Shown here: one piece after another, positions 16,914-26,116 of the stretch
Numbering within the stretch: position 1 is the stretch's first letter
Layout: each line of letters starts with the position of its first letter
Assembly: GCF_000970285.1 (NCBI RefSeq)
Contig: NZ_CP009516.1
Span: 3,389,036 to 3,453,035 of the forward strand
Origin: Methanosarcina horonobensis HB-1 = JCM 15518
Lineage (GTDB): Archaea > Halobacteriota > Methanosarcinia > Methanosarcinales > Methanosarcinaceae
Length of the DNA stretch: 64,000 bases
Reading direction: 5' to 3'
Made by a program: the position numbers and the translations under genes
The notes under the pieces: model-generated
What the model was told of the DNA's origin: nothing
Seen by the model: only the letters and a program-made list of their open reading frames with translations
Databases searched by the model: none

Positions 16914-18080
16914 ATGATCTGTAGAACTATAGTGGAAGGGACAACAAAGGTTCTGGTTCCGGTCCCGCCTCCGGATGCAAATTTCCCTCCCTCGGCAGCG
17001 CCGGTGTTCTATAACCCGGAAATGGAGCTAAACCGTGATATAAACGTTGCAGCAACTGCGGCATTTGTGGAGAGGCTTCTTTCGAAAAAAGAAATACATA
17101 GAGAGGAGATCCGCTACGTGGATGCTTTTTCGGCATCAGGAATCCGCGGGCTCAGAATTGCGGGGGAAGTAGGAATTCACGCGACCATGAACGATTGGAG
17201 CCCTGAAGCATTTGAACTTATAAAGGAAAATATAAAAATTAACGGGCTTGAAGAAAAAGCCCAGGCTACGCGCAAGAACGCAAATGTTCTGCTTCATGAG
17301 CAGAGATTCCATATCGTTGATGTAGATCCCTTCGGGACTCCTTCACCTTACCTTGATGCAGCTGCAACGTCTGCACATAGTATGCTTTCGGTTACTGCAA
17401 CAGACACTGCTCCCCTCTGTGGAGCCCATCTTAACTCCGGAATCAGAAAGTACGCAGCCGTACCCCTGAACACCGAATATCATAGCGAGATGGGGTTAAG
17501 GGTTCTGCTCGGAGCCTGTGCAAGGGAGCTTGCAAAACACGAAAAAGGCATGTTACCCCTGCTTTCCCATGTTACGCGTCATTATGTCCGTACTTACCTG
17601 GAAGTCCTCCCCGGAACCAGACATGCAGACAGGACTCTAAAGTACATGGGGTTCAATATACACTGCCCCAGGTGCGGGTTCAGGGGACCTGTTTACGGGC
17701 TTGCTGTCCATATTGAACGGGAATGTCCTGCCTGCGGGGGACTGACAAAAATTGCAGGTCCTTTATGGCTTGGGCCATATAAAGAGCCGGAGTTCTGCAA
17801 TGAGGTGATTTCAGAGCTTGAAGCACACCCTCTGAATACAAAAGATAAAGTCAGAAAAATAATTACATTCTGCAGAGACGAACTCGACATTCCCATGTTC
17901 TATGACCAGCACGTAATCTGTAAAGAATTGGGAGCTTCTGCAACAGGTATTGAGAGTTTTATAGAGGCACTTAGAGCCAGTGGGTTTGAAGCTTCAAGGA
18001 CTCATTTCAGTGGAACCTCTTTCAAAACAGATGCTCCTATAAGTGAAATAAAGAACATAATTCTGGCACTTTCAGAATGA
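16914..18080 (+). CDS. trm1: tRNA (guanine26-N2/N2)-dimethyltransferase Trm1
   Basis: 388 residues. [11 protein letters not shown] lies at 32-42, the SAM region [12 protein letters not shown] at 70-81, and the catalytic [14 protein letters not shown] at 136-149. A zinc ribbon follows (CPRCGFRG and CPACGG), with the family's C-terminal helical domain ([13 protein letters not shown]). It methylates G26 between the D-stem and anticodon stem of tRNA. It starts 25 bases after the small upstream gene, and its own ribosome-binding site is weak. Confidence 0.95.
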   Translation: MICRTIVEGTTKVLVPVPPPDANFPPSAAPVFYNPEMELNRDINVAATAAFVERLLSKKEIHREEIRYVDAFSASGIRGLRIAGEVGIHATMNDWSPEAFELIKENIKINGLEEKAQATRKNANVLLHEQRFHIVDVDPFGTPSPYLDAAATSAHSMLSVTATDTAPLCGAHLNSGIRKYAAVPLNTEYHSEMGLRVLLGACARELAKHEKGMLPLLSHVTRHYVRTYLEVLPGTRHADRTLKYMGFNIHCPRCGFRGPVYGLAVHIERECPACGGLTKIAGPLWLGPYKEPEFCNEVISELEAHPLNTKDKVRKIITFCRDELDIPMFYDQHVICKELGASATGIESFIEALRASGFEASRTHFSGTSFKTDAPISEIKNIILALSE

Positions 18081-18203
18081 AGAGAATACTCCTTTGAAAA
18101 CTAGAGATAAAAACTGTTCAAATATTATATAAACTATTAATGAATAATAAACGCCTGAGCTCAGATCCGGAAATAGTCCGCTAAAAAAACTCTGTGTGAT
18201 ATT

Positions 18204-18869
18204 ATGTCTGACGAAGATGCAGAAAAATTGTTTTTGCAGGAAAAACCCACGCGTGCACTGCTATTCATAGGTTTGACGGGAAAAACTTATGCTTCAGTTA
18301 TTTCAAAGGAGATAGACTCGACATTTGCGCATACTACGAGAATCCTTTCGAAAATGGAACAGTCTGGACTTATAAGATTCACATTCGAGGGCCGGATAAA
18401 ATTTGTTGAACTTACCGAGTATGGAAAGGAAGTGGAAACGGCCCTTAAAGAGTTCCGGAATGTGATCGCAGAAGAATTTTCCAGAGAAGAAAACCTGACA
18501 GCAGGAGAAAAGGAAACAGTAGAAAAAGGTGAAGAAGGAAAAGGAAAGGAAGAAAAAGAGTCCGAAGAACGGGTAGAAATAGAAAGCGAAAAAACAAAAG
18601 AGCTTGATCCTCTAAGTGCTGAAATTCTTGAAAAGACCATGAATCTGAGGAACAAAATCGAGAGCATTTACAGGGAAGCGGTTGAGAAAGGGCAGAGTAA
18701 GGAAATGGTTTCAAGAAAACTCGGCCCTAACAGTCGGGACGTCAAAAAACTGCAAAATCAGATTGAAAAGGCAGAAACTCCTGTTGATGGAACAGTAATT
18801 TTAGCCCTCGAAGAAACAGAAAGACTCCTCGAATCTTACCTGAAGAGCTCAAAGCCGGAAAGTACGTAA
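18204..18869 (+). CDS. Winged-helix protein with a charged coiled-coil tail
   Basis: 221 residues. Residues about 10-85 form a MarR/ArsR-like winged helix (LLFIGLTGKTYASVISKEID, then HTTRILSKMEQSGLIRF and a wing EGRIKFVELTEYGK). The middle (100-150) is almost all Glu, Lys and Arg and should form a coiled coil. The last 70 residues are helical. It lies 45 bases before the DUF2110 gene on the same strand, so they are likely co-transcribed. It is probably a DNA-binding protein; its targets are unknown. Confidence 0.75.
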   Translation: MSDEDAEKLFLQEKPTRALLFIGLTGKTYASVISKEIDSTFAHTTRILSKMEQSGLIRFTFEGRIKFVELTEYGKEVETALKEFRNVIAEEFSREENLTAGEKETVEKGEEGKGKEEKESEERVEIESEKTKELDPLSAEILEKTMNLRNKIESIYREAVEKGQSKEMVSRKLGPNSRDVKKLQNQIEKAETPVDGTVILALEETERLLESYLKSSKPEST

Positions 18870-18914
18870 TTCACAGCAGTACCAGGCAAAGAATAACAGA
18901 TTGGCAGGAAGAAA

Positions 18915-19610
18915 ATGAGAAAAGTTGTAACTCTCCAGCATATTTATGGAAAAAACCGGGAAAGGATGGCTGAACTCCTGAAAAGCTTGGTTGAGAATGA
19001 ATTGAAGGACCTTGAGGTAAAGGTTGAGGTTTCTATTACCCCGGAAAACTGGGCAGAATTTTCCCTTGAAGGGGAAGATGAAGAGGTGTCAGCAAACCTC
19101 CTGGTATCCAGATACGGAACTCCTGCAGAAAAAGCCGAACCCGGAAGGATATATATAGGTTTCCTTCAGGCTTTTCCAGAAGAAGCTTTTGTGATCAATA
19201 TCGGGATCCCTGTGCAGGTTGAAGCTGAAGAACTCAGAGCCTTGGGCAGCGGAAAGCCGAAACAGCTCGCGTCAAGGTTTGGCCTGATCCCTCACCTGCC
19301 TGTTGAGATTGAGGTACTGGAAGTAAACAAAAAAATAAAAGCCCGCTTCACCAAAAAACAGCTTGACCTCTGGTGGAGCTGGAAAAAAGCAAGTACCGAC
19401 AGAGTTATTATTAATGCTGCTACTCGCTCGGAAATAAAAAATGCGATAAAAAAAACAGGGCATGGCAGGGACATTTACGAAATAGAGCGCCTTGGCCTGC
19501 TTGAACATGCAGTCGTATGTAGGGAAACAACAGACGGGCCGGGAATTGTGGCAGCAATAGGACCTCGTCTTAAATCAGAGATGGGAGTCGTAATAGGGGA
19601 TTCACGTTAA
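18915..19610 (+). CDS. DUF2110-family archaeal protein
   Basis: 231 residues matching the archaeal DUF2110 family in overall sequence (MRKVVTLQHIYGKNRERMAE at the start, and SRYGTPAEKAEPGRIYIGFL). A GGAAGAAA ribosome-binding site precedes the ATG. There are no membrane segments and no known catalytic motif. Its placement after a winged-helix gene suggests a role in gene regulation or transcription, but this is context only. Confidence 0.75.
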   Translation: MRKVVTLQHIYGKNRERMAELLKSLVENELKDLEVKVEVSITPENWAEFSLEGEDEEVSANLLVSRYGTPAEKAEPGRIYIGFLQAFPEEAFVINIGIPVQVEAEELRALGSGKPKQLASRFGLIPHLPVEIEVLEVNKKIKARFTKKQLDLWWSWKKASTDRVIINAATRSEIKNAIKKTGHGRDIYEIERLGLLEHAVVCRETTDGPGIVAAIGPRLKSEMGVVIGDSR

Positions 19611-19778
19611 CCTTCACTAACATGCGTATCAACAGCACCTGCCTGAAAAAACAGACCTGAGCCCGAAAAGTAAATTGTCCGGAGATGTTTCAGGGAGCAA
19701 TTTACATAAGAGAATTACTTCTTAAGTAAAGTTCTCGACAAAAATATCGATGTTAGACTGTAAATATAAAAAATTAGT

Positions 19779-20519
19779 TCAGACTGTTATCTCAAAGAGA
19801 CAGTGGTTGTGTCCGGTCCCGTAACACTCAACTTCCAGGACTCCACACTCTTTTTCTAGTTTTTCTTTGATGATTCCTTCAATAATACCTTCTCTGAGGG
19901 CACAGAAGGGTTTTCCTGTTACAGGCATGGATCCTGCCTTGAAGTCGTCTTCGACCCGAAGAGCAGGAGAGTTTCCTGTGATTACCGAGACACGGCAGTC
20001 TCCGTGAAACTCCAGAAAGCGTGCAATCTCGTTAAACAGGGCTTCAGGAGTACTGGACTCAAAGCTAGCAGAGAGATGCTTCCCAATGTCGATTCCAATC
20101 ATCTTGACAACGGGGGCATTATCAATTCCGTATGCCTCAAAACCAAACCGAAGAACATGAAAAAGAGTTTCCATAAAGCGGAACCTGTCGTTTCCGTTTG
20201 CAGCAACTATTTTCAGCAGACTCCTGTAATGCCCTATAAATGGCTCCTGAGAACAGCCCATGTAACAGGAAGTCAGAGAGTATATCTTTTTACGCCGGTC
20301 TTCAGGATCTGAGTTTTCTTCAACCAGCTCGCAGGATCTGAGGTTATTAAGGTGGACGGAAATAGTGGATTTAGCTTTTGCCGTATATTTTACGATTTCA
20401 TCAAATGACTTTGGCTTTTCCCTGAGCAGATTCAGGATCTGGAGTTTAACAGGACTGTCAACGGCTATGAGCCCTTTTTCGGTATAAAAGAATTCAGTCT
20501 TATTCTCAGGTTTTGCCAT
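19779..20519 (-). CDS. msvR: Redox-sensing transcriptional regulator MsvR
   Basis: 246 residues. The N-terminal ArsR-like winged helix lies at about 16-85 (SPVKLQILNLL, then AKSTISVHLNNLRSCELV). A C-terminal V4R domain carries cysteines at 175, 206, 225 and 232, the spacing known for the Methanosarcina MsvR protein; further cysteines are 63, 85, 89 and 240. MsvR is found only in methanogens. It binds DNA when reduced and releases it on oxidation through V4R disulfides, controlling its own and oxidative-stress genes. An MsvR-type operator sits directly upstream of this gene's TATA box, so it is probably autoregulated. It is convergent with the DUF2110 gene. Confidence 0.92.
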   Translation of the reverse strand: MAKPENKTEFFYTEKGLIAVDSPVKLQILNLLREKPKSFDEIVKYTAKAKSTISVHLNNLRSCELVEENSDPEDRRKKIYSLTSCYMGCSQEPFIGHYRSLLKIVAANGNDRFRFMETLFHVLRFGFEAYGIDNAPVVKMIGIDIGKHLSASFESSTPEALFNEIARFLEFHGDCRVSVITGNSPALRVEDDFKAGSMPVTGKPFCALREGIIEGIIKEKLEKECGVLEVECYGTGHNHCLFEITV

Positions 20520-20547
20520 GATATCTTTAGATAAGTTGCGTTTTGAA

Positions 20548-20574
20548 TATATAAAACGTTCGCGAGACTACGAA
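20548..20574 (-). promoter_or_regulatory. msvR promoter with an MsvR operator
   Basis: TTCGCGAGACTACGAA at 20559-20574 is an interrupted palindrome matching the published MsvR box pattern TTCGTA-N4-TACGAA, with one half-site perfect (TACGAA). On the minus strand it lies immediately upstream of a TATA element (TTTATATA, 20548-20555) about 30 bases before the msvR ATG. Binding there would block transcription-factor access, consistent with autorepression. Confidence 0.75.
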
Positions 20575-20785
20575 TAATCCCGTATTAAATATAATAATAG
20601 AGACATAAAATTATAGAGAAAGAAGGCAAAAATAGAATAAAACAGATGAAAACAAAAACAAAATAAAACAAAGTACAGATAAACTAAAAATATAACTCCA
20701 ACCAAAAGATATAGGAATAAAAGATTGCTTCGAGAAAGAGTGATGGAAATGTATTCAGAAAACCTTACTCCAGAAAAGTAAGGAA

Positions 20786-20840
20786 ATTAAATCCAAGAAA
20801 ATTAAATCCAAGAAAATTAAATCCAAGGAAATAAAATCCA
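20786..20840. repeat. 15-bp tandem repeat upstream of pspA
   Basis: ATTAAATCCAAGAAA is repeated at 20786, 20801 and 20816 (last copy with one change), and a partial fourth copy ends at 20840. It lies 43-97 bases before the pspA start codon, in the leader or promoter region. It may be slippage DNA or a repeated protein-binding site. Confidence 0.8.
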
Positions 20841-20882
20841 GCCCATTTAGAAATAATTTTTGAAAATTAAAGGGGAAAACAC

Positions 20883-21641
20883 ATGGGATTGATCTCAAGA
20901 ATGGAAACGGTGTTCAAGGCCAAAATGAACAAAGTACTTAACAGAATGGAAGACCCGAGAGAAACGCTCGATTACTCTTATGAAAAACAGCTGGAACTGC
21001 TGCAGAATGTAAAAAGAGGCGTTGCAGAGGTAACAACTTCTAAAAAGCGGCTCCAGCTCCAGAGGGCAAAACTGATCCAGAGCAATGAGAAGCTTGAGAA
21101 ACAGGCAAGGGACGCAGTCGCAGCTAACCGTGAAGACCTCGCAAGGCTTGCCCTTGAGAGAAAGGCTGCCCTCCAGCAGCAGGTCGACGGGATTGACAGG
21201 GAAATTGTCGAGCTCGAAAAACAGGAAGAAAAGCTCATAGCCTCGGAAAAGCGCCTTTCTACAAAGGTAGAGATCTTCCGGACAAAGAAGGAATCCATTA
21301 AAGCCCAGTACTCTGCGGCTGAAGCTCAGGTGAAGATAAATGAATCAGTCACCGGAATCAGTGAAGAAATGGCAGATGTCGGCCTTGCTCTTGAAAGGGC
21401 TGAAAACAAAACCGAAGAAATGAAAGCACGTGCTGAAGCAATTGATGAACTGATGGAAGCCGGGACACTTGAGGACCTTACAGGCGGCAGGGACGACATT
21501 GAACGTGAACTGGCAAAAATCAGCACCCAGAGCAGTGTTGAATCAGAACTTGCAAGACTTAAAGCCGAAGCAGGGAAGGAACCTGGAAAGGCAAAAACCC
21601 CTGAAGAAGGTAAAGGTCCGGAAGAAGAAAAGGAGGTCTGA
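20883..21641 (+). CDS. pspA: PspA/IM30 family membrane-stress protein
   Basis: 252 residues, nearly all alpha-helix and coiled coil, with the family start MGLISRMETVFKAKMNKVLN (amphipathic helix) and DPRETLDYSYEKQLELL. A proline/glutamate-rich tail (EPGKAKTPEEG) is added at the C-terminus. PspA proteins bind damaged inner-leaflet membrane and form ESCRT-III-like rods. An AAAGGGG ribosome-binding site precedes the ATG. The stop is three bases before the pspAA start, so the two form an operon. Confidence 0.92.
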   Translation: MGLISRMETVFKAKMNKVLNRMEDPRETLDYSYEKQLELLQNVKRGVAEVTTSKKRLQLQRAKLIQSNEKLEKQARDAVAANREDLARLALERKAALQQQVDGIDREIVELEKQEEKLIASEKRLSTKVEIFRTKKESIKAQYSAAEAQVKINESVTGISEEMADVGLALERAENKTEEMKARAEAIDELMEAGTLEDLTGGRDDIERELAKISTQSSVESELARLKAEAGKEPGKAKTPEEGKGPEEEKEV

Positions 21642-21643
21642 GA

Positions 21644-21922
21644 ATGATTATCAGGATTATGGGGGAAGGTCAATACCGGGCGTCTGAGGCACTCTGCGAT
21701 GAATTAAACCAGATAGATAACAGAATTGTAGCCCTTGTTGCGGAAGGGAAAACAGAGGAATATCGGGCAGAGCTTACAAAGCTGATTTCCGAAATAAAGG
21801 AAAGAGGAGAAGCAGTTGAAGCCGAAGAAATTCTAGAGTCCGATATTATCGTGCCTCCTGAAGACCTGAGCCTTGAAGAAGCAAAAGATGTGTTTAGTGG
21901 ATCAGGAATATTTGAAGATTAA
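21644..21922 (+). CDS. pspAA: PspA-associated protein PspAA
   Basis: 92 residues with the PspAA-domain pattern: MIIRIMGEGQYRASEALCDE, then LNQIDNRIVALV, and a C-terminal DIIVPPEDLSLEEAKDVF. An AGGAGGTCTGA site inside the end of pspA drives translation, showing tight coupling. The family occurs almost only beside pspA-like genes and is thought to act with PspA at stressed membranes. Confidence 0.88.
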   Translation: MIIRIMGEGQYRASEALCDELNQIDNRIVALVAEGKTEEYRAELTKLISEIKERGEAVEAEEILESDIIVPPEDLSLEEAKDVFSGSGIFED

Positions 21923-22189
21923 GGACTTAACTTTCTGTAAAAGCAGGCCAGAAGCCACTATATCTGGAAGAGCCTCTATCTGAAAGAGTTTCTACATCTG
22001 GTTTTGACTGGAGTTATCTTTAACCGAGGAGGCTCTGTCCTGCCCCTTGAGGAAAATAATTGATTGAATCCAATGAGCGGCAGCCAGATCGACCGACTAC
22101 CGATCCTGGAAAAAATGTAAAAATTAACTGTCAGGCTGTCAGGGTTCTTTCAGAACTTATGTCAGGCTTTCAGCCTTTCAAGTTCACGA

Positions 22190-22654
22190 TCACCGTATAA
22201 TCATCACAGGGACCTTTGAGTGCCTGAGCACATTCTCTGCCACGCTGCCGATAAGGAACCTTTTGACTCCTGTCAGCCCCTGTGTGCCCATAACTATCAG
22301 ACCAATATTGTTTTCCTCAGCATATTCAAGAATTTTTTCAGCCGGGCTGCCTTTCAGATACACGGGTTCCACATTAATCCCGGCTTCTTTCCCAAGGTTC
22401 TGTACATAGGCAGTTGCAGCTCCTCCTTTGTTAGCAAGATACTCTTCAAATGCCTCTGTCCAGCCCATAACAGTCCGTGCAGTGCCTGCATGCTCGGTGG
22501 AAATGACATACAGGGCATAAACTTCAGCTCCTGTTACTTTTGCAATATCCATTCCGTAAGAAGCTGCTTTTTCGGCATTTTCAGAACCATCTGTTGCAAT
22601 CAGGATTTTTTTAAAACGGTTTTCATTAATATTATCCACTCCTTTATATCCCAT
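22190..22654 (-). CDS. Universal stress protein, UspA family
   Basis: 154 residues with one Usp domain: ILIATDGSENAEKAASYG at the start, and the ATP-binding signature G-x2-G-x9-GS as MGTQGLTGVKRFLIGS, followed by VLRHSKVPVMII. It probably binds ATP and acts in the stress response. The ATG at 22654 has no ribosome-binding site. An AAAGGAGTGG site lies eight codons in, placed to serve an ATT at 22630 or to be unused. The first eight residues may therefore not be made. Confidence 0.9.
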   Translation of the reverse strand: MGYKGVDNINENRFKKILIATDGSENAEKAASYGMDIAKVTGAEVYALYVISTEHAGTARTVMGWTEAFEEYLANKGGAATAYVQNLGKEAGINVEPVYLKGSPAEKILEYAEENNIGLIVMGTQGLTGVKRFLIGSVAENVLRHSKVPVMIIR

Positions 22655-22986
22655 ATTAAAATATACAGGTATTACTATTAAAATTTCATCCTGAAAGGAA
22701 AATAAGTCTTCAAACGAAAATAATCCAGAGATAAGAGCTAAAAATAAAAAGGCGAATATGATAGAGAATATTTATCAGGTCCAAAAAGTACATTTTTTGT
22801 CAACGGATCTAGTAATGTTGCGATTACATCGAAATTCCCAGAAATTCTTCGATTTCCTGTCTTCCAAGCGAAATTATGGAAGCGAAAATCGGGTGATGCA
22901 ACTCAAGAGGTGGAAAGTCGGGCGTATTGGAATTTAAGATTTTTATCCAGCCATTATTTTACTCAAAACATTATGTCTTTCCAGCT
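22655..22986. other. Intergenic region, no gene seen
   Basis: About 330 bases between convergent or tail-to-head minus-strand genes, with AT-rich stretches near 22660-22760 that could hold the UspA promoter. No RNA or coding pattern was recognised. Confidence 0.4.
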
Positions 22987-24855
22987 TCATACATGTTTAT
23001 TTTTCAGGTTATCCTCTCGAATAATATCCCTGAACTTAATCCTGAACTCTGTGCCGTTTTTTCTTTCCAGCTCAAGATCACCGTCGATCTGACCCACAAG
23101 TGCATTTACAAGCTGTAAGCCAAGAGATTCCGGGTTTTTGATGTCCAGCTCTTCAGGAACACCTTTTCCGTTATCTGCAAAAATGAGAGTAAGCTGTTCA
23201 TACATACCCTGATCTTCATCTGGAACTCTCTGGAGAGTTGTTTTGCCCACCATTTCTTTTTCATCTCTCACTTCACTGGCTTTTTCCCTGAGAAGTTCGA
23301 TGTTAATTTCTCCTCCTCTGCCCTGGGGAAAAGCATATTTAACGGAGTTGGTAAAAAGCTCATTGATTATAATACCCAGAGAAACCGCCGTATCAACTCC
23401 AAGAAAAACTTTGTCTATGTTAAGGTGTACCTGGATAGCCGAGTTATCAGTACCGTAGGACCTGCGGAGGTCAGATATTAAATTGCGGATATAAGAAGAG
23501 AAATCGAGAACGTCAAGATTTCCTGATTTATAAAGTTCTTCGTGTATGAGGGACATTGACACAATGCGGTTTTCACTTTCCCTGAAAGCCTCTATAACCT
23601 GCTTATCGCTGAACTTCTCAGCCTGCAGGTCCAGAAGGGATGAGATAATTTGCAGGTTATTCTTGATTCTGTGGTTGATCTCTTTATTCCGGAGCTGCTC
23701 AGCTCTCTCGAGAGCTTCTTCTGCAAGCTTCCTGTCGGTAATGTCAATCACAACTCCCTGGAAATAAATGGCTCTGCACTCTGCATCTCTCTGGATGAAA
23801 GTTCTCTCATCAACCCAGCGAAGTTCTCCTCCTTTTGTGAAGATACGGTACTCCATTTTGAAGCTCTCACACTTGTCCTCAACGCAGCGAGCAAGCTCTT
23901 CAGTAACATCTTTTATATCCTCCTTGTGGACGAGATCTCCATAAAGGATTCTTCCTGAAGTGAAGTCTTCAACTTCAGACCCGAACTGGGAAATATTTTC
24001 AGATACAAAATCAGCAGGCCATTTAGCTTTATTTCGCCATAAAAAGACTATTGCAGGGCTGTTACTGATTATTGTCCAGAGCACTTTTTGCACTTCAAGG
24101 GCTATTTTCAATGCCTCTTCACTTTCCCTGAAAACACAGATTCCTGGCATCATTCTGGTAAGCTCTCCGGATACTCCCAGGACCCCTCCGTTTTTTCTTT
24201 TATAAATATCTGTAAGCTCCTTTGGAATTACTTTTTCCAGCTCATGCATGGAACCGGTAGCTTTTTTATTTAAAAAACCTGCAGGCTTTCTGGTAGAAAG
24301 TCCAATGTGACTTTGAATTTCCCGGGTTACATCTTTAAAATAAGCGGGATCCGGGACGTTCTCGAGAAGGGACTCTAAAAAGAGTATCCTGTCCTGAATT
24401 TTTGTGCCAACGTTCGTACATTCCTGGACTTTAAGGACCAGAGACAGGATATACCTTAAAAAACGTACTTCTTCAGGGGCAAACTCATCCTTCCCTGTTC
24501 TGTAAAGCATTACAACCATACTGATTTTCCCCTGGCGTCTTATAAAAACACTGATCCCGCCAGCAAATTCCTCCAGTTTATCAGGTTGTCCGACACATCC
24601 GATTTCCTGAACAGAAAGTTGATTTTCCTGAAGACCAATACAGCCGTGATAGAGCCTGAAAATTCTGCAGAATTCGGCTTTGAGAGCAGAAGCTACTACC
24701 TCTGCAGTTCGATCCATCAGGGTTTGAGGATATGCTTCTTTCTGGCTTTCCTCCGGAAACAATGTTTTCTTTCTTGCTGTCATTGAGGTAAGATCCATCC
24801 CGTGATGTGTAAATATCCGTTTCTGCCTGTCCGTGAGTATTCTTTTGCGTTCCAT
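22987..24855 (-). CDS. Sensor histidine kinase, GAF-PAS-HisKA_2-HATPase
   Basis: 622 residues, no membrane segment, so a cytoplasmic sensor. Residues about 60-155 are GAF-like. A worn PAS unit follows from about 165 (LLENVPDPAYFKD, then irregular). A good PAS_3 with its PAC motif lies at about 275-380 (YRIFTKGGELRWVDERT, GVVIDITDRK). The HisKA_2 dimer region has the phospho-accepting His in EINHRIKNNLQIISSLLD, and the HATPase has IINELFTNSVKYAFP, FADNGKGVP and LGLQLVNALV. The start has a GAGGTAAA site. No receiver gene is adjacent, so its partner is unknown. Its transmitter closely resembles those of the kinases at 34723 and 39357. Confidence 0.9.
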   Translation of the reverse strand: MERKRILTDRQKRIFTHHGMDLTSMTARKKTLFPEESQKEAYPQTLMDRTAEVVASALKAEFCRIFRLYHGCIGLQENQLSVQEIGCVGQPDKLEEFAGGISVFIRRQGKISMVVMLYRTGKDEFAPEEVRFLRYILSLVLKVQECTNVGTKIQDRILFLESLLENVPDPAYFKDVTREIQSHIGLSTRKPAGFLNKKATGSMHELEKVIPKELTDIYKRKNGGVLGVSGELTRMMPGICVFRESEEALKIALEVQKVLWTIISNSPAIVFLWRNKAKWPADFVSENISQFGSEVEDFTSGRILYGDLVHKEDIKDVTEELARCVEDKCESFKMEYRIFTKGGELRWVDERTFIQRDAECRAIYFQGVVIDITDRKLAEEALERAEQLRNKEINHRIKNNLQIISSLLDLQAEKFSDKQVIEAFRESENRIVSMSLIHEELYKSGNLDVLDFSSYIRNLISDLRRSYGTDNSAIQVHLNIDKVFLGVDTAVSLGIIINELFTNSVKYAFPQGRGGEINIELLREKASEVRDEKEMVGKTTLQRVPDEDQGMYEQLTLIFADNGKGVPEELDIKNPESLGLQLVNALVGQIDGDLELERKNGTEFRIKFRDIIREDNLKNKHV

Positions 24856-24861
24856 TTTACC

Positions 24862-25080
24862 TCAATGTTTAAAGCTTCTTTCTCCCGGGTTGTTTTTCGG
24901 AAGAAGGCAGGAATTTTCAGGAGAAGCGTTTATCCAGTTTTTATTCCCCAGATGTAAAGCAGAGGAACCGATAATTCGGTTTTTCACCAGGTACAGTTCT
25001 TTTTTTCCAGCCCTCACTATCGGATAAGAGCCTGTTTCAGGAAAAAACATATTAGATACCGGAGTTTTTTTCCCCTGCAT
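24862..25080 (-). CDS. Possible small protein before the histidine kinase gene
   Basis: A 72-codon frame whose TGA lies six bases before the kinase ATG, an operon-like spacing. The composition is plausible but no motif is recognised and the ATG lacks a ribosome-binding site. It may equally be leader sequence of the kinase gene. Confidence 0.25.
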   Translation of the reverse strand: MQGKKTPVSNMFFPETGSYPIVRAGKKELYLVKNRIIGSSALHLGNKNWINASPENSCLLPKNNPGERSFKH

Positions 25081-25234
25081 AAAGCCTGATTTTAGATAGT
25101 ATAATCAAACAGTTTTTATGGACTATCTCACATCTTTATCTCACAAATTGAATTAGAAATAAAACCCTCAAGAGATAAATTTCTGGTAAATAAACAGAAA
25201 CTCCAGGTGAAAACAGAAACTCAGGTGATGAAAA

Positions 25235-25624
25235 TTGTCAAAAAAACAGATATTCCTCATATTACTTATTGCGTCCACTCTTATGGCTTCAGGCTGTACA
25301 GGCGAGGACGGAACAAAATTATCAATTTCAGGCAATGATACCGAAATAAATATCAGCCTCTTCGATCAGACTGAAGACAACTGGTGCCCTGTCGGTTCCC
25401 AGGTTCAGGTAAAAAACCCCACTACAGGAAGAGCTCTGAATATGACAGTAACAGGCACTAAAGAGTTCGAAAACGAAACCTTTTGTAAAGCCGTAATAGA
25501 AACCGGAAGCGAAGAAAATACCAGCAAATTTGAGTACATGTGGTCATAGGACAAAAATACCACGGTCTGGACAAAATACGATGAGGAAGGAAAAATATCA
25601 TTGAGATATGTACACAGAAAGTGA
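25235..25624 (+). CDS. Small lipoprotein with an in-frame UAG, candidate pyrrolysine protein
   Basis: The frame opens with a signal peptide and lipobox (LMASGC). The mature part has two cysteines (DNWCPVG and ETFCKAV). After FEYMWS it meets TAG at 25547-25549. The same frame continues without a break as DKNTTVWTKYDEEGKISLRY and ends at a TGA (25622-25624). The extension has the alternating, charged character of a final beta hairpin and continues naturally from the sequence before it. Methanosarcina decodes UAG as pyrrolysine, so a 129-residue protein with pyrrolysine at 105 is likely; the alternative is termination at 104 residues. The function is unknown and it is probably membrane-anchored outside. 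Confidence 0.65.
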
Positions 25625-25779
25625 ACTCATCTATCCTGCGTTTCAATCACATGGATTAAGAATATCCGGCAAGGGAAAAACGAGCTTTCTGACAACCAGA
25701 GCATCCAGACCGGCAGTATACCCCACCCTTTGTGAGGGGGTAACCAGGGTAACTTGAGTTCAGGTGAAGTTCAAGAGCT

Positions 25780-25935
25780 TTAATCCAGCTTTTCTCCCTC
25801 TACATAACATCCAAAATAGGTGTTTTGCTCCACTTTTTTAAGGACACTGTTGATGCTCTCCAGTGTAGCTTCTATTTTTTCCATTCTCTTTTCGATCTCC
25901 TGCAGTCTGGTAAGAATCTCCTTATCAGTATTCAC
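25780..25935 (-). CDS. Small coiled-coil protein
   Basis: 51 residues with a GTG start, eight bases after a GGAG site. The body is a heptad-patterned helix (LTRLQEIEKRMEKIEATLE, then INSVLKKVEQN) with a short tail containing one cysteine and ending at a TAA. Coding pattern and ribosome-binding site support it. The function is unknown; it may oligomerise or cap a larger partner. Confidence 0.55.
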   Translation of the reverse strand: MNTDKEILTRLQEIEKRMEKIEATLESINSVLKKVEQNTYFGCYVEGEKLD

Positions 25936-26116
25936 AATTTCATCTCCTTATCTCCTTATATGTATACGAGAGTTAGCGTAATGAAGTTTTGAGGTCTATT
26001 TCTTTATACTCTGCAATGTTCTTATAATCAACGTAAAACTTCACTGTTGCTGAATTAAATAAAATCAAGGCTTATTTATTGGGGGGAAAGGAAAAAGAGG
26101 CGGAAGGAAAAAGATT

